In this document: positions 62,101 through 64,000 of the stretch, piece after piece
How positions within the stretch are numbered: position 1 is the stretch's first letter
Layout: the number at the start of each line of letters is the position of its first letter
Origin: Leptidea sinapis
Lineage: Eukaryota > Arthropoda > Insecta > Lepidoptera > Pieridae
Direction: 5' to 3'
Assembly: GCF_905404315.1 (NCBI RefSeq)
Contig: NC_066284.1
Coordinates: forward strand, 13,535,001-13,599,000
Length of the DNA: 64,000 nucleotides
The notes under the pieces: generated by a model
The model's input: the letters and a program-made list of their open reading frames with translations, nothing else
Databases searched by the model: none
What the model was told of the DNA's origin: nothing
Program-made: the position numbers and the translations under genes

Positions 62101-63196
62101 TGAACAAGTAGAAGCTAATTCCAAATTATCATCTTTAAAAATAATATTATGGAACCTTTAATAAAACTAAATTTATTTTTTAACAATAGTAGTTACTCAA
62201 TGGGTCACCTGGGGGCTGCTGAAAATCAGCGCTGTGTTGGTATTATTCCAATGCAGCATGACGCTGAGTCCTCTTGATAACAATAACTGCTACACAGTAC
62301 TTTTAAATTAAGATAATCACTATAATATTATGCATACATTTGTTTCATTTTTTTTTATCATTTGTATATTTTTATGCTAAGTACAAGTTTTTAATTATTA
62401 TTTTTTTAAATCTAAGTCTTTTTTAGTTGTACTATTCTGTGTGGTTTGTGTTTGTTATTAATAAAGTTTTCATTCATTCATTCATTCATTCAAAAACTTG
62501 ATGTACTAGTAACTCTGTAACCATAGATTTGACTTGTGTCAAAATGCCTAGTGTTGTACGAGAATTAATAAACATATCGATAAGTTAGTGAAAACTAGAA
62601 ATATGTCAGAGTTGATAAAGTTTACTACCGATTAAGAGCGTCGTAAGCTAAAATAATAATAGGTTAATATTTTTTCTTAGGTATTATTTAAAAGGTTGGA
62701 AAATATTTAGTAAAATTCAAATAAAATCAAGACAGCGTACACGAATAGTCTTGGAAAGTTACAATACCAATACTATAATATTTCACTGGGAAGCAATACA
62801 CGCATTAAATATAGATTTATTTTATAAGTAGGTATTCATTGTTATTCTGTATAAACTCAGGGGCCAGTAAGACATGAGATTTTATAAACCGTACTATTTC
62901 TATAGGTAAAAGCGCATGCGGAAAGAAAATTTCCAAAACAAGCAGTAACGAATGATTAATATTGGATTCCGTCAAAATTTAGGTTTAAGGCTTTTCGTGA
63001 TTTGCAGAGTGAAGGTCGGTACCAAGCGGATAACATGGAGAAGTTCTTCACGGACTTCCACAAGGCGCAGCAAATGCGGATGGTGTCCCGGAGTCTGGCC
63101 AGCAATGTGTCTGAGCGCGGGCGGTACCCTCACAACATGCTGAGCGCGGAACGACTAGAGATGGAGCACAAACAGAGGTTCGTACTCGGGTCGTAG
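28430..63196 (+). CDS. CNOT4: CNOT4, RING-type E3 ubiquitin ligase subunit of CCR4-NOT (gene model, 14 coding exons)
   Basis: CNOT4 ubiquitinates stalled-translation and transcription targets and associates with the CCR4-NOT deadenylase. Joining 28430-28462, 29923-29997, 36298-36411, 37933-38082, 38182-38268, 39792-39981, 40908-41033, 45905-45949, 47732-47801, 50895-51049, 55078-55548, 57417-57590, 58143-58900 and 63008-63196 gives 878 codons with every splice phase consistent. Cysteines 14, 17, 31, 33, 38, 41, 53 and 56 form the C4C4 RING. An RRM spans roughly residues 105-190 (VVQNNLVFVVGL to LKGSLGTTKYC), followed by a C-X8-C-X4-C-X3-H zinc finger (196-214). The C terminus is low-complexity, with pentapeptide arrays (about 597-680 N-x-L type, 689-804 Q-M-Q type). 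The vertebrate-type DLGFDPF block is not seen, so an exon may be missing, or the last exon may splice onward. Confidence 0.85.
29923..29997 (+). CDS. CNOT4: CNOT4 exon 2, first half of RING domain
   Basis: Flanked by CAACTTGCAG and GTGAGT. It encodes VECPLCMEPLEVDDL...YPCTCGYQ, the first four zinc-binding cysteines. Very strong match to the CNOT4 RING from memory; phase 0 at both ends. Confidence 0.95.
30147..30235 (+). repeat. Interspersed repeat A, copy A2 (left half, split by a LINE)
   Basis: It reads from GTAGTGCCACTAC to TAGCCTACGGCGC and is interrupted there. The matching right half resumes at 32251. Compare the continuous copy at 52853-52940. Confidence 0.75.
30236..32250 (+). pseudogene. 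5'-truncated I/LOA-group LINE with reverse transcriptase and RNase H
   Basis: Frame 1 (to 30911) contains QGRSTESALYCVTSLAMKG, GAFIDIEGAFDKTPF, GCPQGGVLSPLLWNLVVDEL and the catalytic YADD, followed by KEVKYLGVILDSKLLWNKHL. After frameshifts, frame 2 (31147-31920) is an RNase H: LRIYTDGSKMATGTGAGIFS, then CECVAIKEA, FLSDSMAVL and WIKGHSGSLGNDAADELARR, with the D-E-D-D catalytic residues visible. A third frame (31931-32176) has the C-terminal Cys/His motif CRGC...HVILEC. An RNase H after the RT points to the I/LOA/R1 group. The endonuclease and N terminus are missing. A 13-bp direct repeat, TAGCCTACGGCGC, flanks the insertion. Confidence 0.8.
32251..32370 (+). repeat. Interspersed repeat A, copy A2 (right half)
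   Basis: Starts with the duplicated TAGCCTACGGCGC and continues CCTTCAGACTGAAACAC, then GGTACCCATAAGCTAACCGG and GCCTCCGACTGGT, exactly where the left half stopped. Confidence 0.75.
32405..33512 (+). pseudogene. LINE J, copy J1 (Jockey/CR1-like reverse transcriptase)
   Basis: Starts at the GDHLINDRQYDFHHGRS position of the RT. It contains LAVSLDVGKAFDGVWQ, VNAGVHKGCVLSPALFLLHT (active-site neighbourhood changed from VPQG to VHKG), and FNPQKTQVCAFTTK. It is broken by frameshifts and small deletions, and is the most degraded of three J copies (others at 48023 and 53490). It stops in the middle of the C-terminal region, where K-family sequence begins, and never resumes. Confidence 0.75.
33512..33850 (+). 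pseudogene. LINE K, 3' end fused to J1
   Basis: Begins with IPENVQNKC and continues TFKRIVKKRLCFKCYYNIID and DSTDWEWSDRPQAIK-stop, then the K 3' UTR (GTGGCCCGCTGAGTTTGTAG), ending TTGAATTTGAATAAAATAAT. The same protein end occurs at 43187 and 59511 on the minus strand. Confidence 0.75.
33851..36297. other. CNOT4 intron 2, right part, with repeat fragments
   Basis: Positions 34020-34125 are a minus-strand L-family tail (CAAATCAAAATCACTTTATT). Positions 35460-35656 look like a non-autonomous Helitron (ending GTCTGTTGGGTCAGCTAG before T). A short inverted repeat CGACCGACGT...ACGTCGGTCG lies at 35120-35151. The rest is AT-rich with no recognised genes. Confidence 0.35.
36298..36411 (+). CDS. CNOT4: CNOT4 exon 3, second half of RING domain
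   Basis: Between GTTGTTGCAG and GTGGGA. It encodes ICRFCWNRIREGENGLCPAC and continues RKAYPENPADFTPLSQEQ, giving the last four RING cysteines. Phase 0 at both ends. Confidence 0.95.
36412..37374. other. CNOT4 intron 3, AT-rich part
   Basis: Nothing recognised before the tRNA-like foldback. Confidence 0.3.
37375..37555. repeat. Head-to-head foldback of a tRNA-derived SINE
   Basis: The left arm, read on the minus strand, has GGCTCAGTTGTTAAGAGCAC, the loop ACGGAAT and GGGGTCGAGCATCCTTCAT. The right arm, on the plus strand, has GAGGCCGAGTCCAGCATCG and TTCATAAATTTTG. Both end in CAAATT(T/C)AATTTG. Arms of about 60-70 bp match with moderate divergence around a centre of about 50 bp. The single SINE head at 11270-11345 belongs to the same family. 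Confidence 0.65.
37737..37925 (-). mobile_element. Short retroposon S, adjacent to CNOT4 exon 4
   Basis: Read on the minus strand it has GTGTCGAATTG, GCGGAATTGACACTC, ATTATGGATTTCCGCAAAAT and AACGCTTAATACAATAAATT. The same landmarks in the same order form the right arm and tail of the foldback at 60616-60912. Its far end lies within a few bases of the exon 4 acceptor. Confidence 0.6.
37933..38082 (+). CDS. CNOT4: CNOT4 exon 4, linker and start of RRM
   Basis: Encodes VAAIKTEKKAREQKRRNKTL, then ALANVRVVQNNLVFVVGLPV and RLADPE, ending at GTGAGT. The basic coiled linker and the first RRM strand are typical of CNOT4. The acceptor (GATGTGTCAAG) has a poor pyrimidine tract and lies next to a retroposon. 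Phase 0 at both ends. Markedly GC-rich. Confidence 0.9.
38182..38268 (+). CDS. CNOT4: CNOT4 exon 5, RRM
   Basis: Between TAATTTTTCAG and GTGTGT. Encodes ILKRQEYFGKYGKIHKVVIN and QSPAYAGSQ, with the RNP2-flanking FGKYGKI block. Phase 0. Confidence 0.95.
38269..39791. other. CNOT4 intron 5
   Basis: AT-rich. Positions 38690-38860 carry a Helitron-like stretch (ACCTGGCAAATGTTGTTTTG and ATTGAGATCGGTCGAATAG). The perfect hairpin at 39287-39336 is listed separately. Confidence 0.3.
39287..39336. repeat. Perfect hairpin, 23-bp arms, 4-bp loop
   Basis: CATTCACTTGAACAATCATTTCA is followed by TAAG and then the exact reverse complement. It is not part of a recognised element. Confidence 0.9.
39792..39981 (+). 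CDS. CNOT4: CNOT4 exon 6, end of RRM and CCCH zinc finger
   Basis: Encodes SPSASAYVTYVSSADALRAI, QAVNNVTLDGRVLKGSLGTT and KYCANFMKNQPCPKADCMYL, then HELG. It has the CCCH finger with C-X8-C-X4-C-X3-H spacing. It ends in phase 1 at GTAACT. An alternative acceptor 12 bp upstream (CATCAGCAG before 39780) would add CVRQ in frame. GC-rich compared with the flanking introns. Confidence 0.95.
39982..40907. other. CNOT4 intron 6
   Basis: AT-rich, no repeat family recognised. A short stretch at about 40440-40470 (CTTGCAACACCAGAGGAATC) resembles, in reverse complement, the end of LINE J (48615-48640). Confidence 0.3.
40908..41033 (+). CDS. CNOT4: CNOT4 exon 7
   Basis: Encodes GDPKASFTKEEMHAGLHQVY, ERRLHQQLINSTKDRIGTDD and KL. 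The ASFTKEEMxAGxHQxYE block immediately follows the CCCH finger in CNOT4. Phase 1 at both ends. Confidence 0.9.
41345..41830. repeat. Tandem array, exact 100-bp period, about 5 units
   Basis: The landmark GGCCGCCATG (or its variant) recurs at 41421, 41521, 41621, 41721 and 41821. Each unit contains CCAAGATGGCCGCCATGCAA and GATATCGTATCCGAGGTTC. Units differ by a few substitutions without length change. Confidence 0.9.
41895..42090. repeat. Inverted two-unit copy of the 100-bp repeat
   Basis: Reverse complements of the unit (GATACGATATCCATATTGTT and GCCATCTTGGATTT) occur here with about the same period. The array and this block form a large inverted arrangement with a spacer of about 65 bp. 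Confidence 0.8.
42091..42215. repeat. Short repeat shared with 2890-2976
   Basis: ATGGCGCGTAACCGAAAATC, then TCATACGTCGATAAAGAAG and TTTCACTTCAATAA. It ends in CCTCCTCCTTTTTTGAAGTC, the same terminal motif as at 56188-56212. Confidence 0.6.
42455..42984 (-). pseudogene. LINE M, C terminus and 3' UTR (separated from the rest by a K insertion)
   Basis: The minus-strand frame 42993-42616 reads LIARRFAKCSNEVKTTLFKT, YCLCMYTCQLW, YNDSYRALMKLPRYCSAASM and FARARVPDF. This is the region after the RT in CR1/L2-like elements. The 3' UTR follows and ends in an (ATT)n tail at 42459-42475. The upstream part continues at 43712. Confidence 0.7.
42985..43711 (-). pseudogene. LINE K, 5'-truncated copy inserted into M
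   Basis: The minus-strand frame 43636-43187 reads SYGIFVWGSAADINTIFVLQ, KRAIRAIYNLGPKESLREKF, YVHKHIEEFSRNCDIHNVNT and ends in KKRLCGKGYYSINDFLNVT. The 3' UTR ends in ATAAAAATATTTGAATTT. The 5' end falls at the AVKK codons. Confidence 0.75.
43712..45180 (-). pseudogene. LINE M, reverse transcriptase region
   Basis: Minus strand. The upstream frame (45172-44630) is the linker before the RT, with FIKFWNATKRLQGKECRPVS and KRGKSPGHDGLSVEHIVWG. After a frameshift come ANYRPISLRTIISKVLERLI and the frame 44415-43687 with ACFLDLSKAFDLVNYDILWK, GVRQGGLTSPDLFNLYINDL and the catalytic LSYADDMVLL. The frame is interrupted at RSNMI by the K copy and resumes as ARRFAKCS at 42984. The endonuclease is missing. 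Confidence 0.75.
45181..45904. other. CNOT4 intron 7, right end
   Basis: Positions 45181-45460 resemble a retroposon 3' end on the plus strand (ending TTAAAGTATAAATAAATAAA). The rest is AT-rich. Confidence 0.3.
45905..45949 (+). CDS. CNOT4: CNOT4 exon 8 (short, Ser-rich)
   Basis: Between TTTGCAG and GTAATT. Encodes GSSSSSNTEKSSSKD, phase 1 to phase 1. Called from splice sites, phase and composition, with no clear homology. It may be alternatively spliced, since skipping it keeps the frame. Confidence 0.55.
45950..47731. other. CNOT4 intron 8
   Basis: AT-rich, no recognised element. Confidence 0.3.
47732..47801 (+). CDS. CNOT4: CNOT4 exon 9
   Basis: Between TTGTTTTTAG and GTAAGT. Encodes GSQSNFIPTTIVTASQINSV STS, phase 1 to phase 2. 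Supported by strong splice sites and by the phase match to exon 10. Confidence 0.65.
48023..48712 (+). pseudogene. LINE J, copy J2 (C terminus and 3' end)
   Basis: The frame 48005-48652 reads KASPSIGILGLKISSDCQFR, LGVINRARQYCKPAHILALY, MEYCCHLWSGAPQYQLDPFD and CERLDHLALRRDAASLCVFY, the post-RT region of J. It lacks the block WRSSTVRFSRSF present in J3 (an internal deletion near 48520). The 3' UTR ends CTCCTATTCCATAAAAAAAA. It is strongly truncated at the 5' end. Confidence 0.8.
49021..49050. repeat. Perfect 30-bp palindrome
   Basis: TTACAATGTATTGGC is followed immediately by GCCAATACATTGTAA with no loop. It lies just upstream of the mariner remnant and may be an end structure of it. Confidence 0.9.
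49060..49680 (+). pseudogene. Mariner/Tc1-superfamily transposase remnant
   Basis: Broken plus-strand frames read CTKKVVKAVRERIRRNL, VRKHNILFRGMKIGP, then KNLFTDEFYFTIEQHFNKQN and DGIYAQSPKEASQLVDRVQ, and finally SPDRNPLNYDL. The TDE and SPDxNPxxY blocks are the first and second catalytic regions of a mariner-like transposase. The sequence between them is deleted and many frameshifts are present. Inactive. Confidence 0.65.
49960..50285. mobile_element. Foldback MITE with long imperfect inverted arms
   Basis: AAACAATAGATATAATACGC near 49964 is mirrored by GCATATTATATCTATTGTTT near 50275, and the complementarity continues inward (TCTAATTCTAGTTACGATTA against TAACTAGAATTACAATAATT). The arms are about 130 bp around a GC-richer centre (TCCGCCTCGGCTCTCGCCTC). 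Confidence 0.6.
50286..50894. other. CNOT4 intron 9, right end
   Basis: AT-rich. Motifs such as ATCGAAATCGGTT and AAAATCGGTTCACCCAGTCG resemble Helitron or other repeat debris. No coding sequence. Confidence 0.3.
50895..51049 (+). CDS. CNOT4: CNOT4 exon 10
   Basis: Between GTATTGTGTAG and GTAAAT. Encodes SKRDSVNGITNGSSNSNGNG, KEAWPSLGSSPPNDSPARKH and NTASPKPHNSS, phase 2 to phase 1. Ser/Asn/Pro-rich linker; the Trp-Pro-Ser-Leu element may be a short conserved motif. Confidence 0.8.
51380..51930 (-). pseudogene. Gypsy-type retrotransposon gag remnant
   Basis: Minus-strand pieces include VKHNISIARYNFFSRN, NFKAKIVCF and RDRLLRTDELTLEQAIKIWQ. The order (ARY.FF.RNQ...VRDRLLR...LTLEQAI.I) is that of the capsid-like Gag of Ty3/gypsy elements. 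Frameshifts and stops are present, and no pol is found nearby. Confidence 0.55.
51931..52729. other. CNOT4 intron 10, middle
   Basis: It holds a 12-bp stem hairpin at 52154-52188 (AAAACTCTGCCT...AGGCAGAGTTTT), which may belong to the LTR or leader of the gypsy remnant. Otherwise AT-rich. Confidence 0.35.
52730..53052 (+). repeat. Interspersed repeat A, copy A3 (most complete)
   Basis: From ACTAAGGGGCGAGATGAGC to GAAGCCTCCCACTGGTA. It is the reference copy for A1, A2 and the A4/A5 foldback. Non-coding, with a short inverted pair GTGCCGCTCAGGA / AAGAGCGGCAC. Confidence 0.75.
53056..53165. repeat. TA microsatellite
   Basis: A long run of alternating TA with TTATAA interruptions, directly after repeat A3. 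Confidence 0.95.
53490..54912 (+). pseudogene. LINE J, copy J3 (longest)
   Basis: Begins at the SDPANYRPIAITSLLSKIME block. The frame 53550-54107 contains RQYGFRHGRSTGDLLVYLTH, LAVGLDIAKAFDRVWHKALL, GVPQGCVLSPTLFLLHINDM and MDCYADDSTGDAV (catalytic YADD intact). One frameshift precedes the second frame 54109-54858 (NLVQFNPQKTQVCAFTTKKT to FKKSAYTFLKGRQRSC). The 3' UTR ends GTTTGTCCTCCTATTCCAT followed by an A run at 54899-54908. The endonuclease is missing. The clade is Jockey or CR1-like; I cannot decide. Confidence 0.8.
55078..55548 (+). CDS. CNOT4: CNOT4 exon 11, Ser/Lys/Asp-rich
   Basis: Between CGTTTCTTAACAG and GTGAGT. It encodes a charged segment (DKASRKDTNDQKKNKSDKAK, STDEEDIETFEMDTQYLTNE), then repeated DxHSLL / HDLLNN units (DRHSLLENHDLLNNSDHSLL) and QRHREMLAGLVENN. 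Phase 1 at both ends. No catalytic domain; probably a disordered region for protein interactions. Confidence 0.85.
55549..57416. other. CNOT4 intron 11
   Basis: Contains the inverted-end element at 55688-56216. At 57180-57295 lies Helitron-like debris (AAACTACCTGTATACTAAAT, GTTGGAGCCGTTTCCGAGAT). No coding sequence. Confidence 0.35.
55688..56216. mobile_element. Non-autonomous element with CCGACTTCAAAAA ends
   Basis: CCCGACTTCAAAAA at about 55690 is mirrored by TTTTTGAAGTCGGTT at 56199-56213. The AACCTCCTCCTTTTTGAAGT end is shared with about 42190-42215, so this terminus belongs to a repeated family. Confidence 0.45.
57417..57590 (+). CDS. CNOT4: CNOT4 exon 12, Gln/Met-rich
   Basis: Between CTTTCCACAG and GTAAGT. 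Encodes NDRQSNQMNQTMMDQKDIIQ, SQMLQRQNELLARQQSVMEP and SSVALESASELL, phase 1 to 1. The stretch IIQSQMLQRQNELLARQQSV could form a coiled coil. Confidence 0.8.
57700..58112. repeat. Inverted pair of repeat A copies (A4 minus, A5 plus)
   Basis: 57700-57990 is an almost complete repeat A on the minus strand (AGTGGGAGGCTCC-like start at about 57707, GGGCTGGGCGTATCAATTAC near the far end). 58020-58112 is the 3' third of the repeat on the plus strand (CCGAAACACAATAATCC to AGAAGCCTCCCACTGG). They fill most of the 552-bp intron between exons 12 and 13. Confidence 0.7.
58143..58900 (+). CDS. CNOT4: CNOT4 exon 13, pentapeptide-repeat region
   Basis: Between TTTCGTTTCAG and GTAAGT, phase 1 to 0. After GANYHPNVNILPPFGMRVDN come about 10 clear units of N-(S/P)-L-S-x (NSLSTNSLSSNPLSPSPLSA) that degrade into looser N-x-(L/M) units. 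Then come about 23 units of Q-(M/I)-Q-(N/S)-(Q/H) up to about 58862, and MNGFDSPHSI. Both arrays have a 15-bp period. The region is probably disordered. Long frames on the opposite strand here are by-products of the periodicity. Confidence 0.85.
58901..59336. other. CNOT4 intron 13, left part
   Basis: Positions 59080-59330 are GC-richer and may be an unrecognised repeat. They include a short inverted pair CGACATAAGACCC / TAGTCTTATGTCGC at about 59248-59286. Confidence 0.3.
59337..60226 (-). pseudogene. LINE K, copy K3 (from RT active site to 3' end)
   Basis: Minus strand: starts just at the ADDTSLIF catalytic block (about 60215), then the thumb, then the frame 59939-59511 with AVKKIRQLTDIDTARLVYFS, GNAADINTIFVLQKRAIRAI and NLGPKESLRAKFKEINILTV. 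Relative to the copy at 43187, about 45 codons are deleted after YIFDNVL, and the end is KKRLCGKGYYNINDFLNDTT. The 3' UTR has CCTGAGAGGAACGGGCGC and ends in an AT-rich tail near 59340. Confidence 0.75.
60435..60616. repeat. Interspersed repeat R, copy 2 (left part)
   Basis: Matches 22752-22912 (ATAGGCCTGAATTCACAATC to GCGAAAAATAACATT) and is then interrupted. The right part resumes at about 62495. Confidence 0.8.
60617..60912. mobile_element. Foldback of retroposon S with 117-bp arms
   Basis: Arms 60616-60732 and 60752-60868 are reverse complements with one visible mismatch and a 19-bp centre. A further 44 bp (TATTATGGATTTCCGCAAAG to AATAAATTTTC) follows only on the right, as the normal 3' end of the family (compare 37737-37925 on the minus strand). 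A 13-bp direct repeat, AAAAATAACATTA, flanks it at 60604-60616 and 60913-60925. Confidence 0.8.
60926..62492 (+). pseudogene. LINE N, CR1/Jockey-like reverse transcriptase, 5'-truncated
   Basis: Starts inside the RT (TRGVPQGSILGPLIFIIHIA, then NYQIYADDIFFF). After a one-base frameshift a long frame (61093-61935) covers NSLILNPNKTKFMIFG, RNLGLIMDESLRFEKHINKV, RLCEALVLSKFNYTDTVYGP, QRVQNACARFCWDI and GTFQKKVKNLILTSI-stop. The 3' UTR ends AATAAAGTTT and (CATT)n at 62470-62490. Only one disabling frameshift is seen in the retained part, so it is a fairly young copy. Confidence 0.8.
62493..62960. repeat. Interspersed repeat R, copy 2 (right part)
   Basis: Resumes at AAAACTTGATGTACTAGTAA as in 22920 onward and ends at CAAGCAGTAACGAATGATTA. 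It carries about 60 bp (62623-62685) that copy 1 lacks. Confidence 0.8.
63008..63196 (+). CDS. CNOT4: CNOT4 exon 14 (last found)
   Basis: After GTGATTTGCAG, in phase 0: SEGRYQADNMEKFFTDFHKA, QQMRMVSRSLASNVSERGRY and PHNMLSAERLEMEHKQRFVL, then GS and TAG at 63194-63196. GC-rich and coding-like. The last residues could instead be intron read-through: CAGAG|GTTCGT at 63177 would be a usable though weak donor to a further exon beyond the window. Confidence 0.8.
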   Translation, partial: SEGRYQADNMEKFFTDFHKAQQMRMVSRSLASNVSERGRYPHNMLSAERLEMEHKQRFVLGS

Positions 63197-63289
63197 CGTC
63201 CTCGTCCGTAGTGTCCTGAGGAGTTCCTGCTTCGATTAAATGAATACTAGATTAAAGTTAATGCTTTTAAAACGTCCAGGGAAATAATC
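63197..63289. other. Short flank after CNOT4 exon 14
   Basis: Either 3' UTR or the start of another intron. No AATAAA is seen in this short piece. Confidence 0.3.
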
Positions 63290-63960
63290 CCAATTACATA
63301 TAATTTAACAAACACAATAACAAACCAACTAGCCAACGTGCGGATGGGTTCAAAAGCCCCAGTGTGATTTTAAGAATTGCGAAATAAACTAACGTAACTA
63401 TGCGTTCACAAGTGTCTTTCTTTCGGGAAGTACATTCAACGTTGAGCACCAGATATTTATACGACGTTACCTGTTCCAAATGACTACATTGACATGTTTG
63501 TGAGGAACTATGCAAGCTAGAATAACTATGTCCTATTATTTTTATTTTAAAATCTTTATATTTACTATATGGTCAGAATATAGGTCATACATTTTTTCTT
63601 TTCCATATTAATTATAATTCCAGTGTCATGTGCCCATTTAGTAATGTTATTAAAATCTTGTTGCATTATGTTTTGAATAATATTTGGGTAATACATAAAC
63701 ATGAGTCATCAACATACATAAAAGCTTTACAATTTTTGATCATTTTGTTCATACTGCTGACATGGATAATATATCCTATCGGAACAAATATGGAACCAGT
63801 TGGAACACCATATAATACTGTACCAGGATCACTCTCTGCCCCAAAGACATCTATCTACTTTAAGAGCCTGTTTTTGAAATACTTTTGGAACCATATTTTA
63901 ATAGGCCCTCTTATACCGCACTCATTCATAGACTGCAATCAAAAAGAATCATGATTTAAC
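63290..63960 (-). pseudogene. LINE reverse-transcriptase fragment
   Basis: Minus strand, several frames: MNECGIRGPIKIWFQKYFKN near 63930, then SDPGTVLYGVPTGSI, IGYIIHVSSM and the catalytic-like FMYVDDSCLCIT (YVDD in place of YADD). Next come QQDFNNITKWAHDTGIIIN and, at 63515-63294, LEQVTSYKYLVLNVECTSRK. This is the palm-to-thumb order of a non-LTR reverse transcriptase. It differs from J, K, M and N. Frameshifted and inactive. Confidence 0.6.
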
Positions 63961-64000
63961 AATTGAAAAAAGGATACTGCATCGATTGGCTAATTAAAAA

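Noticed and set aside
63628..63954. 108-codon plus-strand frame
   Set aside because: Antisense of the LINE fragment with the YVDD motif on the minus strand.
1..64000. A bacterial-type operon, defence system, integron or prophage
   Set aside because: Introns, splice sites, LINEs and a CNOT4 gene show that this is an insect nuclear genome; no prokaryotic gene organisation is present.

Overview
This is a eukaryotic, AT-rich window that looks like a lepidopteran (moth or butterfly) nuclear genome. The reasons are an intron-rich CNOT4 gene with insect-like protein sequence, very many CR1/Jockey-type LINE fragments, Helitron, Harbinger, pogo and mariner remnants, and short interspersed families that I associate with butterflies and moths. 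I see no prokaryotic operons, CRISPR arrays or defence islands. All identifications come from reading the sequence and from memory of protein families; no search was run.

Layout. Positions 35-774 (+) hold the last coding exon of a Gly/Met/Pro-rich protein that resembles the C terminus of BCL9/Legless, followed by a long 3' UTR-like stretch to about 3.4 kb. From 3.75 to 25.7 kb lies transposon debris: a decayed pogo-like transposase (4.03-5.54 kb, -), a Harbinger remnant (5.5-6.5 kb), a Helitron helicase remnant (8.5-9.65 kb, -), a 3.25-kb element with 30-bp terminal inverted repeats and a TA target duplication (9964-13210), inverted Jockey ends (14.5-15.7 kb), a head-to-tail chain of four truncated LINE pieces (17-21 kb, -), two fragments of one reverse-transcriptase family (21.9 and 24.6 kb), and an RTE C terminus (25.4 kb).

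From 28.4 to 63.2 kb (+) is one host gene, CNOT4, the RING-type E3 ligase subunit of the CCR4-NOT complex. I could assemble 14 coding exons whose splice phases all agree. They give 878 codons: C4C4 RING, RRM, CCCH zinc finger, then a long low-complexity C terminus with two pentapeptide-repeat arrays. Its introns carry nearly everything else: an RNase H-bearing LINE nested in a short repeat with a clean 13-bp duplication, three copies of one Jockey/CR1-like LINE (J), several copies of another (K), a third LINE (M) split by K, a gypsy-type gag remnant, a mariner remnant, MITEs, a 100-bp tandem array, and several foldback elements. The window ends in a minus-strand LINE reverse-transcriptase fragment (63.3-64.0 kb).

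The host biology is limited to two plus-strand genes. The main interest lies in how the mobile DNA has rearranged: same-orientation LINE concatemers and chimeras that suggest reverse-transcriptase template jumping, and a run of perfect or near-perfect palindromes that suggest strand switching, mostly inside one gene.
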